Shown one piece after another: positions 54,680 to 63,589 of a stretch of 64,000 nucleotides of DNA. The notes under the pieces are model-generated. The model searched no databases, was not told where the DNA came from, and saw nothing but the letters and a program-made list of their open reading frames with translations. The position numbers were made by a program, and so were the translations under genes. Source of the stretch: Tardiphaga sp052076105 (GTDB lineage: Bacteria > Pseudomonadota > Alphaproteobacteria > Rhizobiales > Xanthobacteraceae); the NCBI RefSeq assembly GCF_052076105.1, contig NZ_CP197245.1:3534001-3598000 (forward strand), in the 5' to 3' direction. Every line of letters begins with the position of its first letter. The first letter of the stretch is position 1.

Positions 54680-56581
54680 TCAGAATGCCTGCATCAGGGT
54701 TTTGTACAATTCGTTGACCGTCGACATCACGCGCGCATTGGCCGAATAGGCGTTTTGCAACGACAGCAGATGCGCCATCTCGTCATCCATATTCACGCCG
54801 GACGCGTCCGCCATCTTCTTGTCGAGTGTGTTGAGAACGACGTTCTGGCCATCCGCGAGTTGCTTGGCGGAATCCGCCGCAGCGCCCTGTTGCCCGACGA
54901 ACTGGCGCATATAGCTCAGCAGCGTTCCCTTGAACGGCGCCGCATCGCTGCCCGTTCCGGTCGACGGCGAATAGGTGAAACTGGCATTGTTCAACTGCTT
55001 GAGCAGGAGGGCCGACCGCGTCGTGTCGCCTGCTGCCGTCGATCCGCTATAAACCACCAGCTTGGAGGGATCGGCGACGATCGCACTGTTGATCGTCAGC
55101 CGTCCAGCGAGACCGGCCATCTGCGAACCGTTCTTGCTGATGCCACCGCTATAAGCGGCGCCGTTGTCAGTAAACAGCGCCAACTCCGGGCTGCCGTTGC
55201 TCAGATCGGTGGGACCTTGCGTGACCGTCACCGACGCCGCATTGACGTTAGAGAATGCGGGATTGTTGACAACGGTGAGCGCGCCGGCCGTGCCGCTAAA
55301 CGTTGCCTGGCCGCCAAGCGCCGCGTTCAACTGATTCAGAACCGAGCCGAAGCCCGAAGAGAAATCGATACCGATGACCGTGTCGTTCGGATCGGTCGTT
55401 GCCGTGTTCGACAGCGGCAGCACGCTGGGATCATCGACCCGCATGAACGAAATTTCGCGCTGCGTGTTGGTCGCCGTATCCGTATACGTGAAGTGAATGA
55501 CATTGCCCGGCTTCATCTGCGACACATCGAGCGTAAAGCCGGTCGGCGTCCCTGCCGGCAGCGCCGTCGGCGGCACCGTCGGCACGGGAAAGACGCTTCC
55601 AGCTGTCGTCTTGTCCGAGAGCGCGCTCGAGATCGACGCTGCGAACTGATCGAGCTGGTTCTGCGCCTCGACAAGCGTCTTGTCGCGAAGTTCGGTATAT
55701 GCAGCGATCGTGCCCGACTTGATAGCGCCGGCAGCAGTCAGGTCGATCGATCCGCCGTTCGGAAATTCGATCACCACCGAGCCGAGATTGCTCTTGCTGG
55801 GATCCGCATTCCACGTCGTGCCTGCCGATACCGTACCCTGGGCATTGAACGCCAGTGTCGCCGCTTCATTGCCCACCAGCTGCACACCGGAACCGGTGAA
55901 GATGGTGACCTGATTGGCGCCATTGGTGGTGACGCGGATATCCATCAGCTGCGATAGCTGCGTGACATATTGATCGCGCTGGTCGAGCAGCGCTGCAGTG
56001 TTGGAATCCGTCGATGTTCCGCCTTGCGGATTGGCCGTCAACTGATTGTTGATCTTGGCAATCTGCTTCATCAGAGTGTTGGCGGTCGTGACGGAATCCT
56101 TGATGCCGTTTTCCGCCGCGCTGCGCAGGTTCTGAATGCCCTGCGTCATCGAATTCAATTGTTGCGCGAGTGTTTGCGCGGCATTGAGAACGCCGATCCG
56201 CGCTGACTGACTGTCCGCGCTCGTTGACAGCGCCTGCACTGCCGTCGTCAGGGCGTTGAAGGAATATTCGAGCGAGCCGACTGACCCAGGATCGCCATAG
56301 AGGCTCTGCATCTGCTGCAGGAAGGTCGAACGGAGCGAGGCGTAGCCCGCGCCCGACGTTTCGGTGCGGAGCTGCGCCTGGATGTACTGATCGAGTTCGC
56401 GATTGACGCCGACGGTGCGGACGCTGCTGCCGTTGCCGGAATTGACCGCGACCTGATCCGTCGACTTGCGAATGTAGCCGGGCGTTTCCGCATTGGCCAC
56501 ATTCGAGGAGACCAGCGACATCGCGGCCTGATTGGCGCGCAGGCCGGACATGGCGATGGAGAGTGCGTCGTTCAGACTCAT
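54680..56581 (-). CDS. flgK: Hook-filament junction protein FlgK
   Basis: 633 residues. The N-terminus has SLNDALSIAMSGLRANQAAM, SLVSSNVANAETPGYIRKST and VNRELDQYIQAQLRTETSGA; the C-terminus has SGVNMDDEMAHLLSLQNAYS and ARVMSTVNELYKTLMQAF. FlgK caps the hook end together with FlgL. The start is 58 bp after flgE. A strong hairpin with GGCCGC/GCGGCC arms (56616-56635) lies in this gap and could reduce read-through. Confidence 0.95.
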   Translation of the reverse strand: MSLNDALSIAMSGLRANQAAMSLVSSNVANAETPGYIRKSTDQVAVNSGNGSSVRTVGVNRELDQYIQAQLRTETSGAGYASLRSTFLQQMQSLYGDPGSVGSLEYSFNALTTAVQALSTSADSQSARIGVLNAAQTLAQQLNSMTQGIQNLRSAAENGIKDSVTTANTLMKQIAKINNQLTANPQGGTSTDSNTAALLDQRDQYVTQLSQLMDIRVTTNGANQVTIFTGSGVQLVGNEAATLAFNAQGTVSAGTTWNADPSKSNLGSVVIEFPNGGSIDLTAAGAIKSGTIAAYTELRDKTLVEAQNQLDQFAASISSALSDKTTAGSVFPVPTVPPTALPAGTPTGFTLDVSQMKPGNVIHFTYTDTATNTQREISFMRVDDPSVLPLSNTATTDPNDTVIGIDFSSGFGSVLNQLNAALGGQATFSGTAGALTVVNNPAFSNVNAASVTVTQGPTDLSNGSPELALFTDNGAAYSGGISKNGSQMAGLAGRLTINSAIVADPSKLVVYSGSTAAGDTTRSALLLKQLNNASFTYSPSTGTGSDAAPFKGTLLSYMRQFVGQQGAAADSAKQLADGQNVVLNTLDKKMADASGVNMDDEMAHLLSLQNAYSANARVMSTVNELYKTLMQAF

Positions 56582-56615
56582 AACTAACTGTCGCTCTCAA
56601 GGTTCACGCGGGAAG

Positions 56616-56635
56616 AAGGCCGCGGATGCGGCCTT
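56616..56635 (-). promoter_or_regulatory. Hairpin in the flgE-flgK gap
   Basis: AAGGCCGC-GGAT-GCGGCCTT, with perfect 8-bp arms. There is no T-run on the minus strand, so it is more likely an attenuating or mRNA-stabilising hairpin than a full terminator. Confidence 0.45.
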
Positions 56636-56639
56636 GCGA

Positions 56640-58496
56640 TTAGCGCATCACGTTCAGCAGATCCTGAACCATGGTATTGGTGGTCGTGATCACCTTGGTA
56701 TTGGCCGAATAGGCTTGCTGGGTGACGATGAGCTTGGTGAATTCGTCGGCGATGTCGGTGTTCGACGACTCCAGCGACGAGCCGGAAATGCTGCCACCCT
56801 TGCCGTACAGCGCCTCGCCGGATTCGTTGGTAGTCTCGAACGCACCGCCATCGATGCGCTTGAGGAAGTTCGCGCCGTTGAAGGTCGCAATGCTGACTTC
56901 AGCGAGATCGATGTTGCGGCCGTTGGAGTAGCTGCCGACCACACGTCCTTCATTGCTCACCGATACGCTCTGGAGCTGACCCGCAGCATAGCCGTCCTGC
57001 TCGAGCTGGTTGACCTGGACGTTACCGTTGGTGTCGGCGAATTGCGTCAGACCACCCGTGCCGAACGCCATGGTGACATTGCCGAGCGCCTTGCCCGAGA
57101 CGGTCAGGCCGGTCAACGTGATCTGGGCGACGACCGGCTGCATCTGGCCGTTCGGCCCGAACTTGAAGTCGGTGCCGACATTCTGCCAGGCAGGGCTTGC
57201 GCCCGTGGCCGCGGGATCGGTCTGGTAGAACAGGTTCCAGGTATCCGTTCCGCCCTGCGTAGCAGACTCGACCTTCGCCCACCTGAATTGCAGGCTGACC
57301 GGTGCACCGTTGCCGTCATAGACCGTCTTGGCGCCACCGCTGATCGATTCATCGAGGAAGGTCTGGGAGTCACTGCCGATCACGATGCCGGTACCCGCCG
57401 TGCCGCCGCCCGAACGAAGACCGGTGACGGTGCCGGTGAAACCGAGAGCCTGGAAGCCGGCAACCGCCGTGGTCGTCGAACCTGCCGCCAGCGTAAAGTC
57501 GTTCGCCGTACCGGAGTTCAACGTGATCACGCCGGTGGCGGACACGCTCGATAGCGGCGACGTGTTGCCGGTCGCGGCATCGATGGCGGTGAGCACATCG
57601 CCGACATTGGCGGTGTCGATAGGGATGAAGGTCGTGCCCGGCACGGCCGCGGGAGCAACGGCACCCGTGTAGAACGAAATCGTCTTGGTCGTGGTGACAC
57701 CGGCATTGGTGGTCTTCAGCACGAGTGTATCGCCGTTTGCGAAGCCGACCGGCAGCGTATCGCTGCCTGACACCGGCGCCAGCAGGGTACTCGCCGAGAT
57801 CGGCGCCGGCGTCGTCGCGTAATTGTTGCGCGCGTTTCCGGCAACACCCGTATTGCCGAAAGGCGTTGCAGCAGTGCCCAGCACGCGCGGGTTCGACACG
57901 AAGTCGGCCGATCGCAGCAATTCGGAACCAGGCACCGACGTCTGATGCTTGGTGGTCAGCGGATAGCTGGCGAGGTTGGCGCGGTAGTCGATCTTGGTGG
58001 TGGCCTGCGACGGCAGGAAGTCATTCTGGAAGCGCAGCACTTCCGGCGTACTGCCGGCCGGGTTGCCGGTCGAGGGATCGATCTTGACGCCCTGCAGATA
58101 GTAGCCGGCGCCGTTGACGAGATAGCCGTTCTTGTCGAGCGAGAAGTCGCCGCGACGGGTGTATTTGTTAACGCCGTCAAAGATCGGCGTGGAGTCGGAG
58201 ACGTTGCCCGGCTTCTGCACCGCAAAGAAACCGTCGCCGTTGATGGCCATGTAAGTCGCGACCGACGACGACTGCACCGAACCCGCGATGGTGTTGGTGC
58301 TGCGCGATTGCGCCGTGACGCTGCCGGCCACCTGCGCGGATGTGCCGGCATCGGGAATGAGGTCGAGGAAGCTGGTATCGATCCGCTTGAAGGCGGTGGT
58401 CTGCGAGTTCGCGATGTTGCCGGAAATGTTTTCCAGCGCATAGGAGTTCGCCCGCAGGCCCGCAACGGACGTGGTGAGAGCGCCGAAGATACCCAT
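56640..58496 (-). CDS. flgE: Flagellar hook protein FlgE (618 aa)
   Basis: 618 residues. N-terminus FGALTTSVAGLRANSYALEN, ISGNIANSQTTAFKRIDTSF; mid AINGDGFFAVQKPGNVSDST; C-terminus SVSNEGRVVGSYSNGRNIDL, IADEFTKLIVTQQAYSANTK. About 190 residues in the middle (about 240-400) hold a flagellin-IN-like insertion (GDTLVLKTTNAGVTTTKTIS, VLTAIDAATGNTSPLSSVSA, ITLNSGTANDFTLAAGSTTT) that resembles a module in the flagellins. A perfect sigma-54 promoter is 74-90 bp upstream. Confidence 0.95.
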   Translation of the reverse strand: MGIFGALTTSVAGLRANSYALENISGNIANSQTTAFKRIDTSFLDLIPDAGTSAQVAGSVTAQSRSTNTIAGSVQSSSVATYMAINGDGFFAVQKPGNVSDSTPIFDGVNKYTRRGDFSLDKNGYLVNGAGYYLQGVKIDPSTGNPAGSTPEVLRFQNDFLPSQATTKIDYRANLASYPLTTKHQTSVPGSELLRSADFVSNPRVLGTAATPFGNTGVAGNARNNYATTPAPISASTLLAPVSGSDTLPVGFANGDTLVLKTTNAGVTTTKTISFYTGAVAPAAVPGTTFIPIDTANVGDVLTAIDAATGNTSPLSSVSATGVITLNSGTANDFTLAAGSTTTAVAGFQALGFTGTVTGLRSGGGTAGTGIVIGSDSQTFLDESISGGAKTVYDGNGAPVSLQFRWAKVESATQGGTDTWNLFYQTDPAATGASPAWQNVGTDFKFGPNGQMQPVVAQITLTGLTVSGKALGNVTMAFGTGGLTQFADTNGNVQVNQLEQDGYAAGQLQSVSVSNEGRVVGSYSNGRNIDLAEVSIATFNGANFLKRIDGGAFETTNESGEALYGKGGSISGSSLESSNTDIADEFTKLIVTQQAYSANTKVITTTNTMVQDLLNVMR

Positions 58497-58569
58497 TACA
58501 TCGTCTCCAACTTCGATCCGGGCGGCCGCCGGATGGTGCCAAATTCACAGCCGCTGTCGGAGGAGATGT

Positions 58570-58586
58570 CGCAAGCCCCGTGCCAA
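58570..58586 (-). promoter_or_regulatory. Sigma-54 promoter of flgE operon
   Basis: Minus strand TTGGCACGGGGCTTGCG: identical to the sigma-54 consensus (TTGGCACG-N4-TTGC) at every conserved position. Confidence 0.9.
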
Positions 58587-58625
58587 GGGGATAAAACCAA
58601 CGAATTCAACGCACTAAACAAAGTA

Positions 58626-58645
58626 CCCCGGTCCACGGACCGGGG
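58626..58645 (-). terminator. Terminator of msrB
   Basis: 9-bp arms CCCCGGTCC / GGACCGGGG with a 2-base centre, then TACTTTGTTT on the minus strand. It lies 83 bp past the msrB stop and insulates the flgE promoter. Confidence 0.6.
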
Positions 58646-58728
58646 CACAATTGCCTAGCGAGGAAATATTTGCCGGATCGGTGCCTGATTTCGCCGGGTT
58701 CTGCGTAGTTGCTCAGGTCGCCCAACTC

Positions 58729-59235
58729 TCACGTCGCGGAGGGCGCAGCCGGTTTGAAGATCATCGCGAAGCCGTCCATGCAATAGCGCAGGCCGGTCGG
58801 CTTCGGACCGTCGTCGAAGACGTGCCCGAGGTGACCGCCGCAGCGACGGCAGTGGATCTCGGTGCGAACCATGCCGAACGTCGTATCCTTGCGCTCACCC
58901 ACGGCATTCTGCAGCGGCTGCCAGAAACTCGGCCAGCCGGTGCCACTGTCGAACTTGGTCTCCGACGAGAACAGCGGATTATCGCAGCCGGCGCAGGCGA
59001 AGATGCCCTTGCGCTTTTCCTTGTTCAGCGGGCTCGAAAACGGCCGCTCGGTGCCTTCCTTGCGCAGGATCTCGTATTGCTGCGGCGTCAGCTGCTTGCG
59101 CCATTCCTCATCGGTCTTCATGACTTCGAACTTCTCGTCCGAGGCAGCCCGCGCCGACGACCCCGTCAGCCATTTCAGCGACAGCAATCCTCCCAGGCCA
59201 GCAACGGTCGTCAAAAGAAAGCGGCGGTCGATCAT
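58729..59235 (-). CDS. msrB: Peptide-methionine (R)-S-oxide reductase MsrB, Tat-exported type
   Basis: 168 residues from the ATG at 59235 (GGAGACC upstream; the longer frame from 59262 adds nine residues). The N-terminus has a Tat-like signal: RRFLLTTVAGLGGLLSLK. The MsrB core has GIFACAGCDNPLFSSETKFD, the RRCGGHLGHVFDDG zinc half, and the catalytic Cys in RYCMDGFAM. It reduces methionine-R-sulfoxide in exported proteins. The gene is monocistronic, with a terminator before the flgE promoter. Confidence 0.94.
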   Translation of the reverse strand: MIDRRFLLTTVAGLGGLLSLKWLTGSSARAASDEKFEVMKTDEEWRKQLTPQQYEILRKEGTERPFSSPLNKEKRKGIFACAGCDNPLFSSETKFDSGTGWPSFWQPLQNAVGERKDTTFGMVRTEIHCRRCGGHLGHVFDDGPKPTGLRYCMDGFAMIFKPAAPSAT

Positions 59236-59364
59236 GGTTGGTCTCCCTGACAATCGAGACAATCATCTCGTTCGCCTGAAATACGGGCGGACGAGCCGGA
59301 AGTTACACGCCGGTTCCGAAATATTACTCACGTTTAGTTGCGCGCCGGAACCGGGCGGATCGGC

Positions 59365-60738
59365 CTAGCCCGGCTGCGGGCCCCGCGTTCCCGCGCGCAG
59401 ATTGGCCTCGGCCAGCCGGGCCTCGCGAATCCGCTCCCGCGCCCGCGCCCGCTCGCGATACCGCGCCAGCGTGCCGGCCAGCGCCGAGCCTTGCCGCTCC
59501 CATAACCCGACCGCGTGGCCGACGAACCGCCCGGTCGTGCCACCCGCCCAGACCAGTTCGAACGGCGCGAACAGCTTGAAGCGATCGTCGTAAGCCAGCA
59601 TACCGCCAGCGATCAGCTGCCCGGCCATCGCCGTGGTGTTGAGACCCCGGTGACTGAAGCCGCTGGCGACCCACAATCCCTGCCGGAGTTGCCCGATCTG
59701 CGGCATGCCATGGACGGTCTGTCCGAGCGCGCCGCCAAAGGTCTCTGCGATAGCAACCTTGCCCAGCGCCGGAAACACGGTCCGGATGCGCCGTGCGATG
59801 GCGCCGGCATAGCGCTCCGGCCGTCCGGCCCAGGTTGTTTCCGGGCTCGACCACATCAGCCGATCACCTTCGACAATACGGAAATGGTCGACGCCGTCGC
59901 TATCACTGACCGAGCCCTGAAACGTCACCGCCTCGGCAAGACGCTCACCGAGTGGTTCGGTGATGCCTGCATAGCGCCACACCGGCAACAGCGTGTCCGA
60001 CAACCGCTGCGCCGGCGCTCCGAGATGGATGTTGCCGGCCAACACGATGTGTGTGGCACGCATCCGCGCCGACGGAGTCATGATGCGTTTGCGGATGCCA
60101 CCGGCATCGATGCTGACTACTGGCGTATCCTCGAAGATCCGCACACCGGCCTGTTTCGCCAGCGCGGCGAGACCCAGCAGATATTTGCGGCCATCGATCT
60201 GGAACGCCTTCGGATAATGCACGGCGTGAAAGTAGCGTTTGGTTTTGAGCACGTCGCGGACGCGGTCGATCTGCCAGCCTTCCACTTCAGTATCGAAATC
60301 TTCGCCGAGCATCTGCAGGCGTGCGATCAGGTGATCGCCGACATCGACATTGGAGACTTCAAGTGCGCCCTCGGACAAACCGAGACCGGGGATCAGGTCA
60401 TCCGATGCCTGGGCCCGGACGTAATCTGCGCCCTGCTTCGACAGCGCCCACAACTCACGAGCGTCCTCCAGGCCAACACGCGCAATCAGATCGGCGAGCG
60501 GCAGGCCAAAGCCCGGCATCACGGTTCCCAGCTGGTTGCCGGACGCGTTCCAGCCGACATGACGCCCTTCGAGCACCGCGACGCTTGCACCCAGACGCGC
60601 CGCTTCCAGCGCAATACTGAGCCCGGCGAGCCCGGCCCCGACCACGCAGACATCGACATCGAGGCTGAAGGTCAGCCGCGCCCGGTCGGCGTCGGCGACC
60701 TCAGGTCCAAATGTCACGCTTGCGGAAGGGGCGGTCAT
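59365..60738 (-). CDS. FAD-dependent DAO-type amine/amino-acid oxidoreductase
   Basis: 457 residues. The Rossmann FAD motif is at about 30-58 (VCVVGAGLAGLSIALEAARL, GASVAVLEG) and the D-amino-acid-oxidase-like C-terminal part has VASGFSHRGLNTTAMAGQLI, AGGMLAYDDRFKLFAPFEL. It resembles gamma-glutamylputrescine oxidase/glycine oxidase-like enzymes. The substrate is unknown. No operon partner is evident; the start lies 142 bp from the divergent SixA gene. Confidence 0.88.
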   Translation of the reverse strand: MTAPSASVTFGPEVADADRARLTFSLDVDVCVVGAGLAGLSIALEAARLGASVAVLEGRHVGWNASGNQLGTVMPGFGLPLADLIARVGLEDARELWALSKQGADYVRAQASDDLIPGLGLSEGALEVSNVDVGDHLIARLQMLGEDFDTEVEGWQIDRVRDVLKTKRYFHAVHYPKAFQIDGRKYLLGLAALAKQAGVRIFEDTPVVSIDAGGIRKRIMTPSARMRATHIVLAGNIHLGAPAQRLSDTLLPVWRYAGITEPLGERLAEAVTFQGSVSDSDGVDHFRIVEGDRLMWSSPETTWAGRPERYAGAIARRIRTVFPALGKVAIAETFGGALGQTVHGMPQIGQLRQGLWVASGFSHRGLNTTAMAGQLIAGGMLAYDDRFKLFAPFELVWAGGTTGRFVGHAVGLWERQGSALAGTLARYRERARARERIREARLAEANLRAGTRGPQPG

Positions 60739-60879
60739 AACGTTTTCTTACGGACAGGTGGCGCGCTTGTCACCTTGTCCTCACGGTTCATGTCCATTAA
60801 TCCGCAGACCTGACGTCTGGCGCAACCGCGCCGCCTGCCCCGCTACTACCTCTTGCTCTTGCCGAATCGAGATCGCGCC

Positions 60880-61416
60880 ATGCGCCGTTTACTGCTGCTG
60901 CGTCACGCCAAGACTGAAACGGATGCGCCGAGCGGCAAGGATTTCGATCGCAGGCTGGACGACCGCGGCCGGCTGGATGCGGCTCTGATAGGCGCCTGGC
61001 TCAGCAGAAACCCGCCCCTGCCCGATCTGGTCTGCGTCTCCACGGCGGTACGCGCGCAGCAGACCTGGAGCCTCGTGGCCGCGGCGATGCCGGCGGCGAA
61101 ACCGACAATCGCCAACCTTGATGAACTCTATGGCGCCGGCCTCTCTGAATTGCTGGCGGTGATCCGCGGCGCAGCCGTGGAAGATCCAGAGCAGCTAATG
61201 CTGGTCGGCCACAATCCCGGTCTGCATGAAATGGCGCTCAGCCTGATTGGCAGCGGCGATGCCGCAGGCCGGAAAGCCCTTGCCGACAACCTGCCGACCG
61301 GCAGCGTCGTGGTGATCGACTTTCCCATCGAGGACTGGAACGACGTCGCCTTCCGCGATGGACAACTTGTGCAATTCGTCAGTCCGAAACTGCTGAAGCG
61401 CGCCGCGGGCCAATAA
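60880..61416 (+). CDS. sixA: SixA-type histidine phosphatase
   Basis: 178 residues from the ATG at 60880 (an in-frame start at 60853 is possible; neither has a strong ribosome site). The phosphohistidine motif is MRRLLLLRHAKTETD, and the second histidine is in LMLVGHNPGLHEMALSLIG. SixA in E. coli dephosphorylates a phosphohistidine of the PTS nitrogen branch (NPr). No neighbour supports a specific target here. The stop is 59 bp before the universal stress gene. Confidence 0.88.
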   Translation: MRRLLLLRHAKTETDAPSGKDFDRRLDDRGRLDAALIGAWLSRNPPLPDLVCVSTAVRAQQTWSLVAAAMPAAKPTIANLDELYGAGLSELLAVIRGAAVEDPEQLMLVGHNPGLHEMALSLIGSGDAAGRKALADNLPTGSVVVIDFPIEDWNDVAFRDGQLVQFVSPKLLKRAAGQ

Positions 61417-61475
61417 GCCGCGCCCATCGGAACCCGGTTTGTGCTATCCTTCTCCGGACGACGATGGAGGTGCGC

Positions 61476-61901
61476 ATGTACAAATCCATTCTGGTCCCGA
61501 TTGATCTGGCCGAAACCGATGTGGCTAAGCCCGCGATCGCCCAGGCCGCAATACTGTCGCAGACCTTCGGCGCAACCGTCCGGCTGCTCAACGTGATGCC
61601 AATGACGCCGGTGATGCTGGCGGAATATGTCCCGGCGGATTTCGACACCCAGCAACTGGAATCGTCGCAGGCGGCTCTGGCAGCGGTCGCCAGAGATTGC
61701 GGCATCGACGGCGCCCACGTCTCCAGCGTGGTGCGACAGGGCGGCATCTATCACGAGATTCTCGAAGAGGCCGCGGCGGTCAAGGCCGATCTCATCGTGA
61801 TGACATCGCATCGCCCGGCGATGCGCACCTACTTTCTCGGCTCCAATGCCGGCCATGTGGTACGCTATGCGAAATGCTCGGTGCTGGTGGTGCGGCCGTG
61901 A
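61476..61901 (+). CDS. Universal stress protein (UspA family)
   Basis: 141 residues from the ATG at 61476, with GGAGGT just upstream. It has the Usp fold: MYKSILVPIDLAETDVAKPA, LEEAAAVKADLIVMTSHRPA and the C-terminal ATP-binding signature GSNAGHVVRYAKCSVLVVRP (G-2X-G-9X-S-type pattern). It probably binds ATP and helps survival under stress. Its stop is immediately adjacent to the convergent gene stop at 61902. Confidence 0.93.
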   Translation: MYKSILVPIDLAETDVAKPAIAQAAILSQTFGATVRLLNVMPMTPVMLAEYVPADFDTQQLESSQAALAAVARDCGIDGAHVSSVVRQGGIYHEILEEAAAVKADLIVMTSHRPAMRTYFLGSNAGHVVRYAKCSVLVVRP

Positions 61902-62537
61902 CTACGGCAACAGCTCGGATGGCAGGTCATCGAAACTGTAGTTGCGCGGCCTGTTGCGCAGGATGAAGCCGCCTATTTGCCAACCAAACAGAGCTGCAAA
62001 ACCGGCGATGAACAGGACGCCGCCGAACTCGCCGATGGCGACCGCGCGCGCCAGCAATCCGGCCATGGCGATGGCAACGAGCCCGATGACGGCAAGACCC
62101 GCATTGTATATCCACGGCCGCAACCCGCCGGTCAGCACGATGCGGCCCTCGGCTCCAGCAAGGCGTTTGTGCAGTTCGACGATGAAGGCGCGGTAGTCAC
62201 GATCCTGTGGCTCCATCAGCGCCACAGTCTGCCAAGTCGTGGAGAGAATAGCGATCCGCTCGCCCGACTCATTGCCGATATCGGCGCGAAACCGCCGCGA
62301 CTGCATCGAGACCGGCCGGTAGGACAGCCTGACGCTCGATATATCCGCATAGGGCCAGACGCCAGATTTGCGCCCCACATGGAACGAGAGCCCCTGCTCG
62401 GTAAGCTCAAACCGATGTGCCGAACCAACCAGCGACGCCTTGTAGGCATAGGTCGTGCCGTCGGACGCGGCGACATTCGCCGAGAAGCCAGATCTCTTGA
62501 ACACGTCTACCCCGCTGCTGACCGCCCGTCCCCGCAC
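61902..62537 (-). CDS. Membrane protein with N-terminal PH-like domain, function unknown
   Basis: 211 residues. The soluble N-terminal part (about 20-130: YKASLVGSAHRFELTEQGLS, GVWPYADISSVRLSYRPVSM, IAILSTTWQTVALMEPQDRD) looks like a PH/GRAM-like beta domain. Two membrane helices follow (about 142-166 and 172-192: NAGLAVIGLVAIAMAGLLAR), and then a short tail. The family is not recognised. The start at 62537 lies 42 bp from the next + gene. Confidence 0.8.
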   Translation of the reverse strand: MRGRAVSSGVDVFKRSGFSANVAASDGTTYAYKASLVGSAHRFELTEQGLSFHVGRKSGVWPYADISSVRLSYRPVSMQSRRFRADIGNESGERIAILSTTWQTVALMEPQDRDYRAFIVELHKRLAGAEGRIVLTGGLRPWIYNAGLAVIGLVAIAMAGLLARAVAIGEFGGVLFIAGFAALFGWQIGGFILRNRPRNYSFDDLPSELLP

Positions 62538-62578
62538 GTTGCTTGCGTGGCAGCCCCGACGTCCTTTACAAGCTCCGC

Positions 62579-63013
62579 ATGGCCGAGACGACCACTTTTC
62601 CGCGCCGCCTGATTCTGGCCGGCGCGATGATGTCAGGATTGCTGCTGGCGCTGGCCGTGCACATGCTCGGCCAGCGTTTCGGCCTCGACCTCGGTGGCCT
62701 CTGGCGCAACGATCCCGACAATTTCATGCCGATCGGATCGGCCTTCGCCTGGTGGTTGATTGCGGCGATGGCCTTTGTCGGCGGCTATGTCACCGCGAAC
62801 CTGCTGCACAGCGCAGCATCCGGTCGCATCCCGCAGCGCATGCGGCAGTTTCTGATCGCCATCGGCGTGTTGTTTCTGGCCGGCGCCGGTCAGGCGGCCT
62901 CGGCACCCAACGCAATACCAACCGCTTCAGGTGTTCTGGCCAGTCTTGCCGCCCTCGGCCTCGGCGGCGTCATGGCGTTCTGCGGCGCCCATTTTGCGCT
63001 GCGAAAGGCGTAG
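62579..63013 (+). CDS. Four-helix membrane protein, function unknown
   Basis: 144 residues from the ATG at 62579; a longer in-frame start at 62543 is within the divergent promoter region. Hydrophobic segments at about 12-30, 50-72, 83-105 and 112-135, with a loop WRNDPDNFMPIGSAFAWWLI. No catalytic motif is visible. It is divergent from the PH-like membrane gene. It may be a small envelope protein; function is not assigned. Confidence 0.75.
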   Translation: MAETTTFPRRLILAGAMMSGLLLALAVHMLGQRFGLDLGGLWRNDPDNFMPIGSAFAWWLIAAMAFVGGYVTANLLHSAASGRIPQRMRQFLIAIGVLFLAGAGQAASAPNAIPTASGVLASLAALGLGGVMAFCGAHFALRKA

Positions 63014-63023
63014 GCAAAGCTCC

Positions 63024-63054
63024 AAAAAAATCGCGCAGGCTTTCGCCCGCGCGA
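63024..63054 (-). terminator. Terminator of the ferritin-fold gene
   Basis: 10-bp arms (63031-63040 and 63045-63054, one G-T wobble) followed by seven T on the minus strand. It is 28 bp past the stop at 63083. Confidence 0.85.
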
Positions 63055-63082
63055 CGGTTCTATGCCGTGTGATCTACCGCGA

Positions 63083-63589
63083 TCAGCTTGCGGCGCGCAT
63101 ATTGACCTTGCCTTCGGCCAATGATGTCAGCTTCTTGTCGGTGGTCTTTTCCTCATCGAGCGTCTTTTGCAGCACGGCCGCGCAATCGTTGCGGCCAAGC
63201 TGGCGCGCCCACGCGATCAGGCTGCCGTAACGCGCGATCTCGTAGTGCTCGGCCGCCTGAGCCGCATTGATCAAAGCGGCGTCGAGTACCTTCTTGTCCT
63301 CGACTTCCCCGGCGGTCTCGTCGGCTTCCTTGATAATACCGTCGATCGCTGGGCAGATGACCGCCTTCACTTCGACACCGTGCATGGCGAAGACCTGCTC
63401 GAGCCGCTGCACATGCACTTCGGTTTCTTGCAAATGCGTCTTGAAAGCCTGCTTCAACAGTGGCTCTGCAGCCTTGTCGGCCATTTCCGGCAGCGCCTTC
63501 AGAAGCTGTTTCTCGGCATAATAGATGTCCTGCAGCTGGTGCACGAACAGGTCATCCATTGTCTTGATGTCCTTGGTGAACAGTCCCAT
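63083..63589 (-). CDS. YciE/YciF (DUF892) ferritin-like protein
   Basis: 168 residues from the ATG at 63589 (upstream in-frame start at 63718 rejected: no family match). Ferritin-like four-helix bundle: MDDLFVHQLQDIYYAEKQLL, KALPEMADKAAEPLLKQAFK, THLQETEVHVQRLEQVFAMH, VEDKKVLDAALINAAQAAEH and YEIARYGSLIAWARQLG. The Glu/His pairs (YYAEKQ, ETEVHVQRLE, AAEHYEIARYG) fit a di-iron site. The family is stress-induced in enterobacteria. A single-gene transcript with a good terminator is likely. Confidence 0.92.
   Translation of the reverse strand: MGLFTKDIKTMDDLFVHQLQDIYYAEKQLLKALPEMADKAAEPLLKQAFKTHLQETEVHVQRLEQVFAMHGVEVKAVICPAIDGIIKEADETAGEVEDKKVLDAALINAAQAAEHYEIARYGSLIAWARQLGRNDCAAVLQKTLDEEKTTDKKLTSLAEGKVNMRAAS

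Noticed and set aside
54635..55957. 440-codon + strand frame opposite flgK
   Set aside because: flgK is clearly coding with matching N- and C-terminal motifs; the antisense frame has no family features.
59515..60813. 432-codon + strand frame opposite the FAD oxidoreductase
   Set aside because: The minus frame has a clear FAD motif and conserved C-terminus, so the + frame is a shadow.
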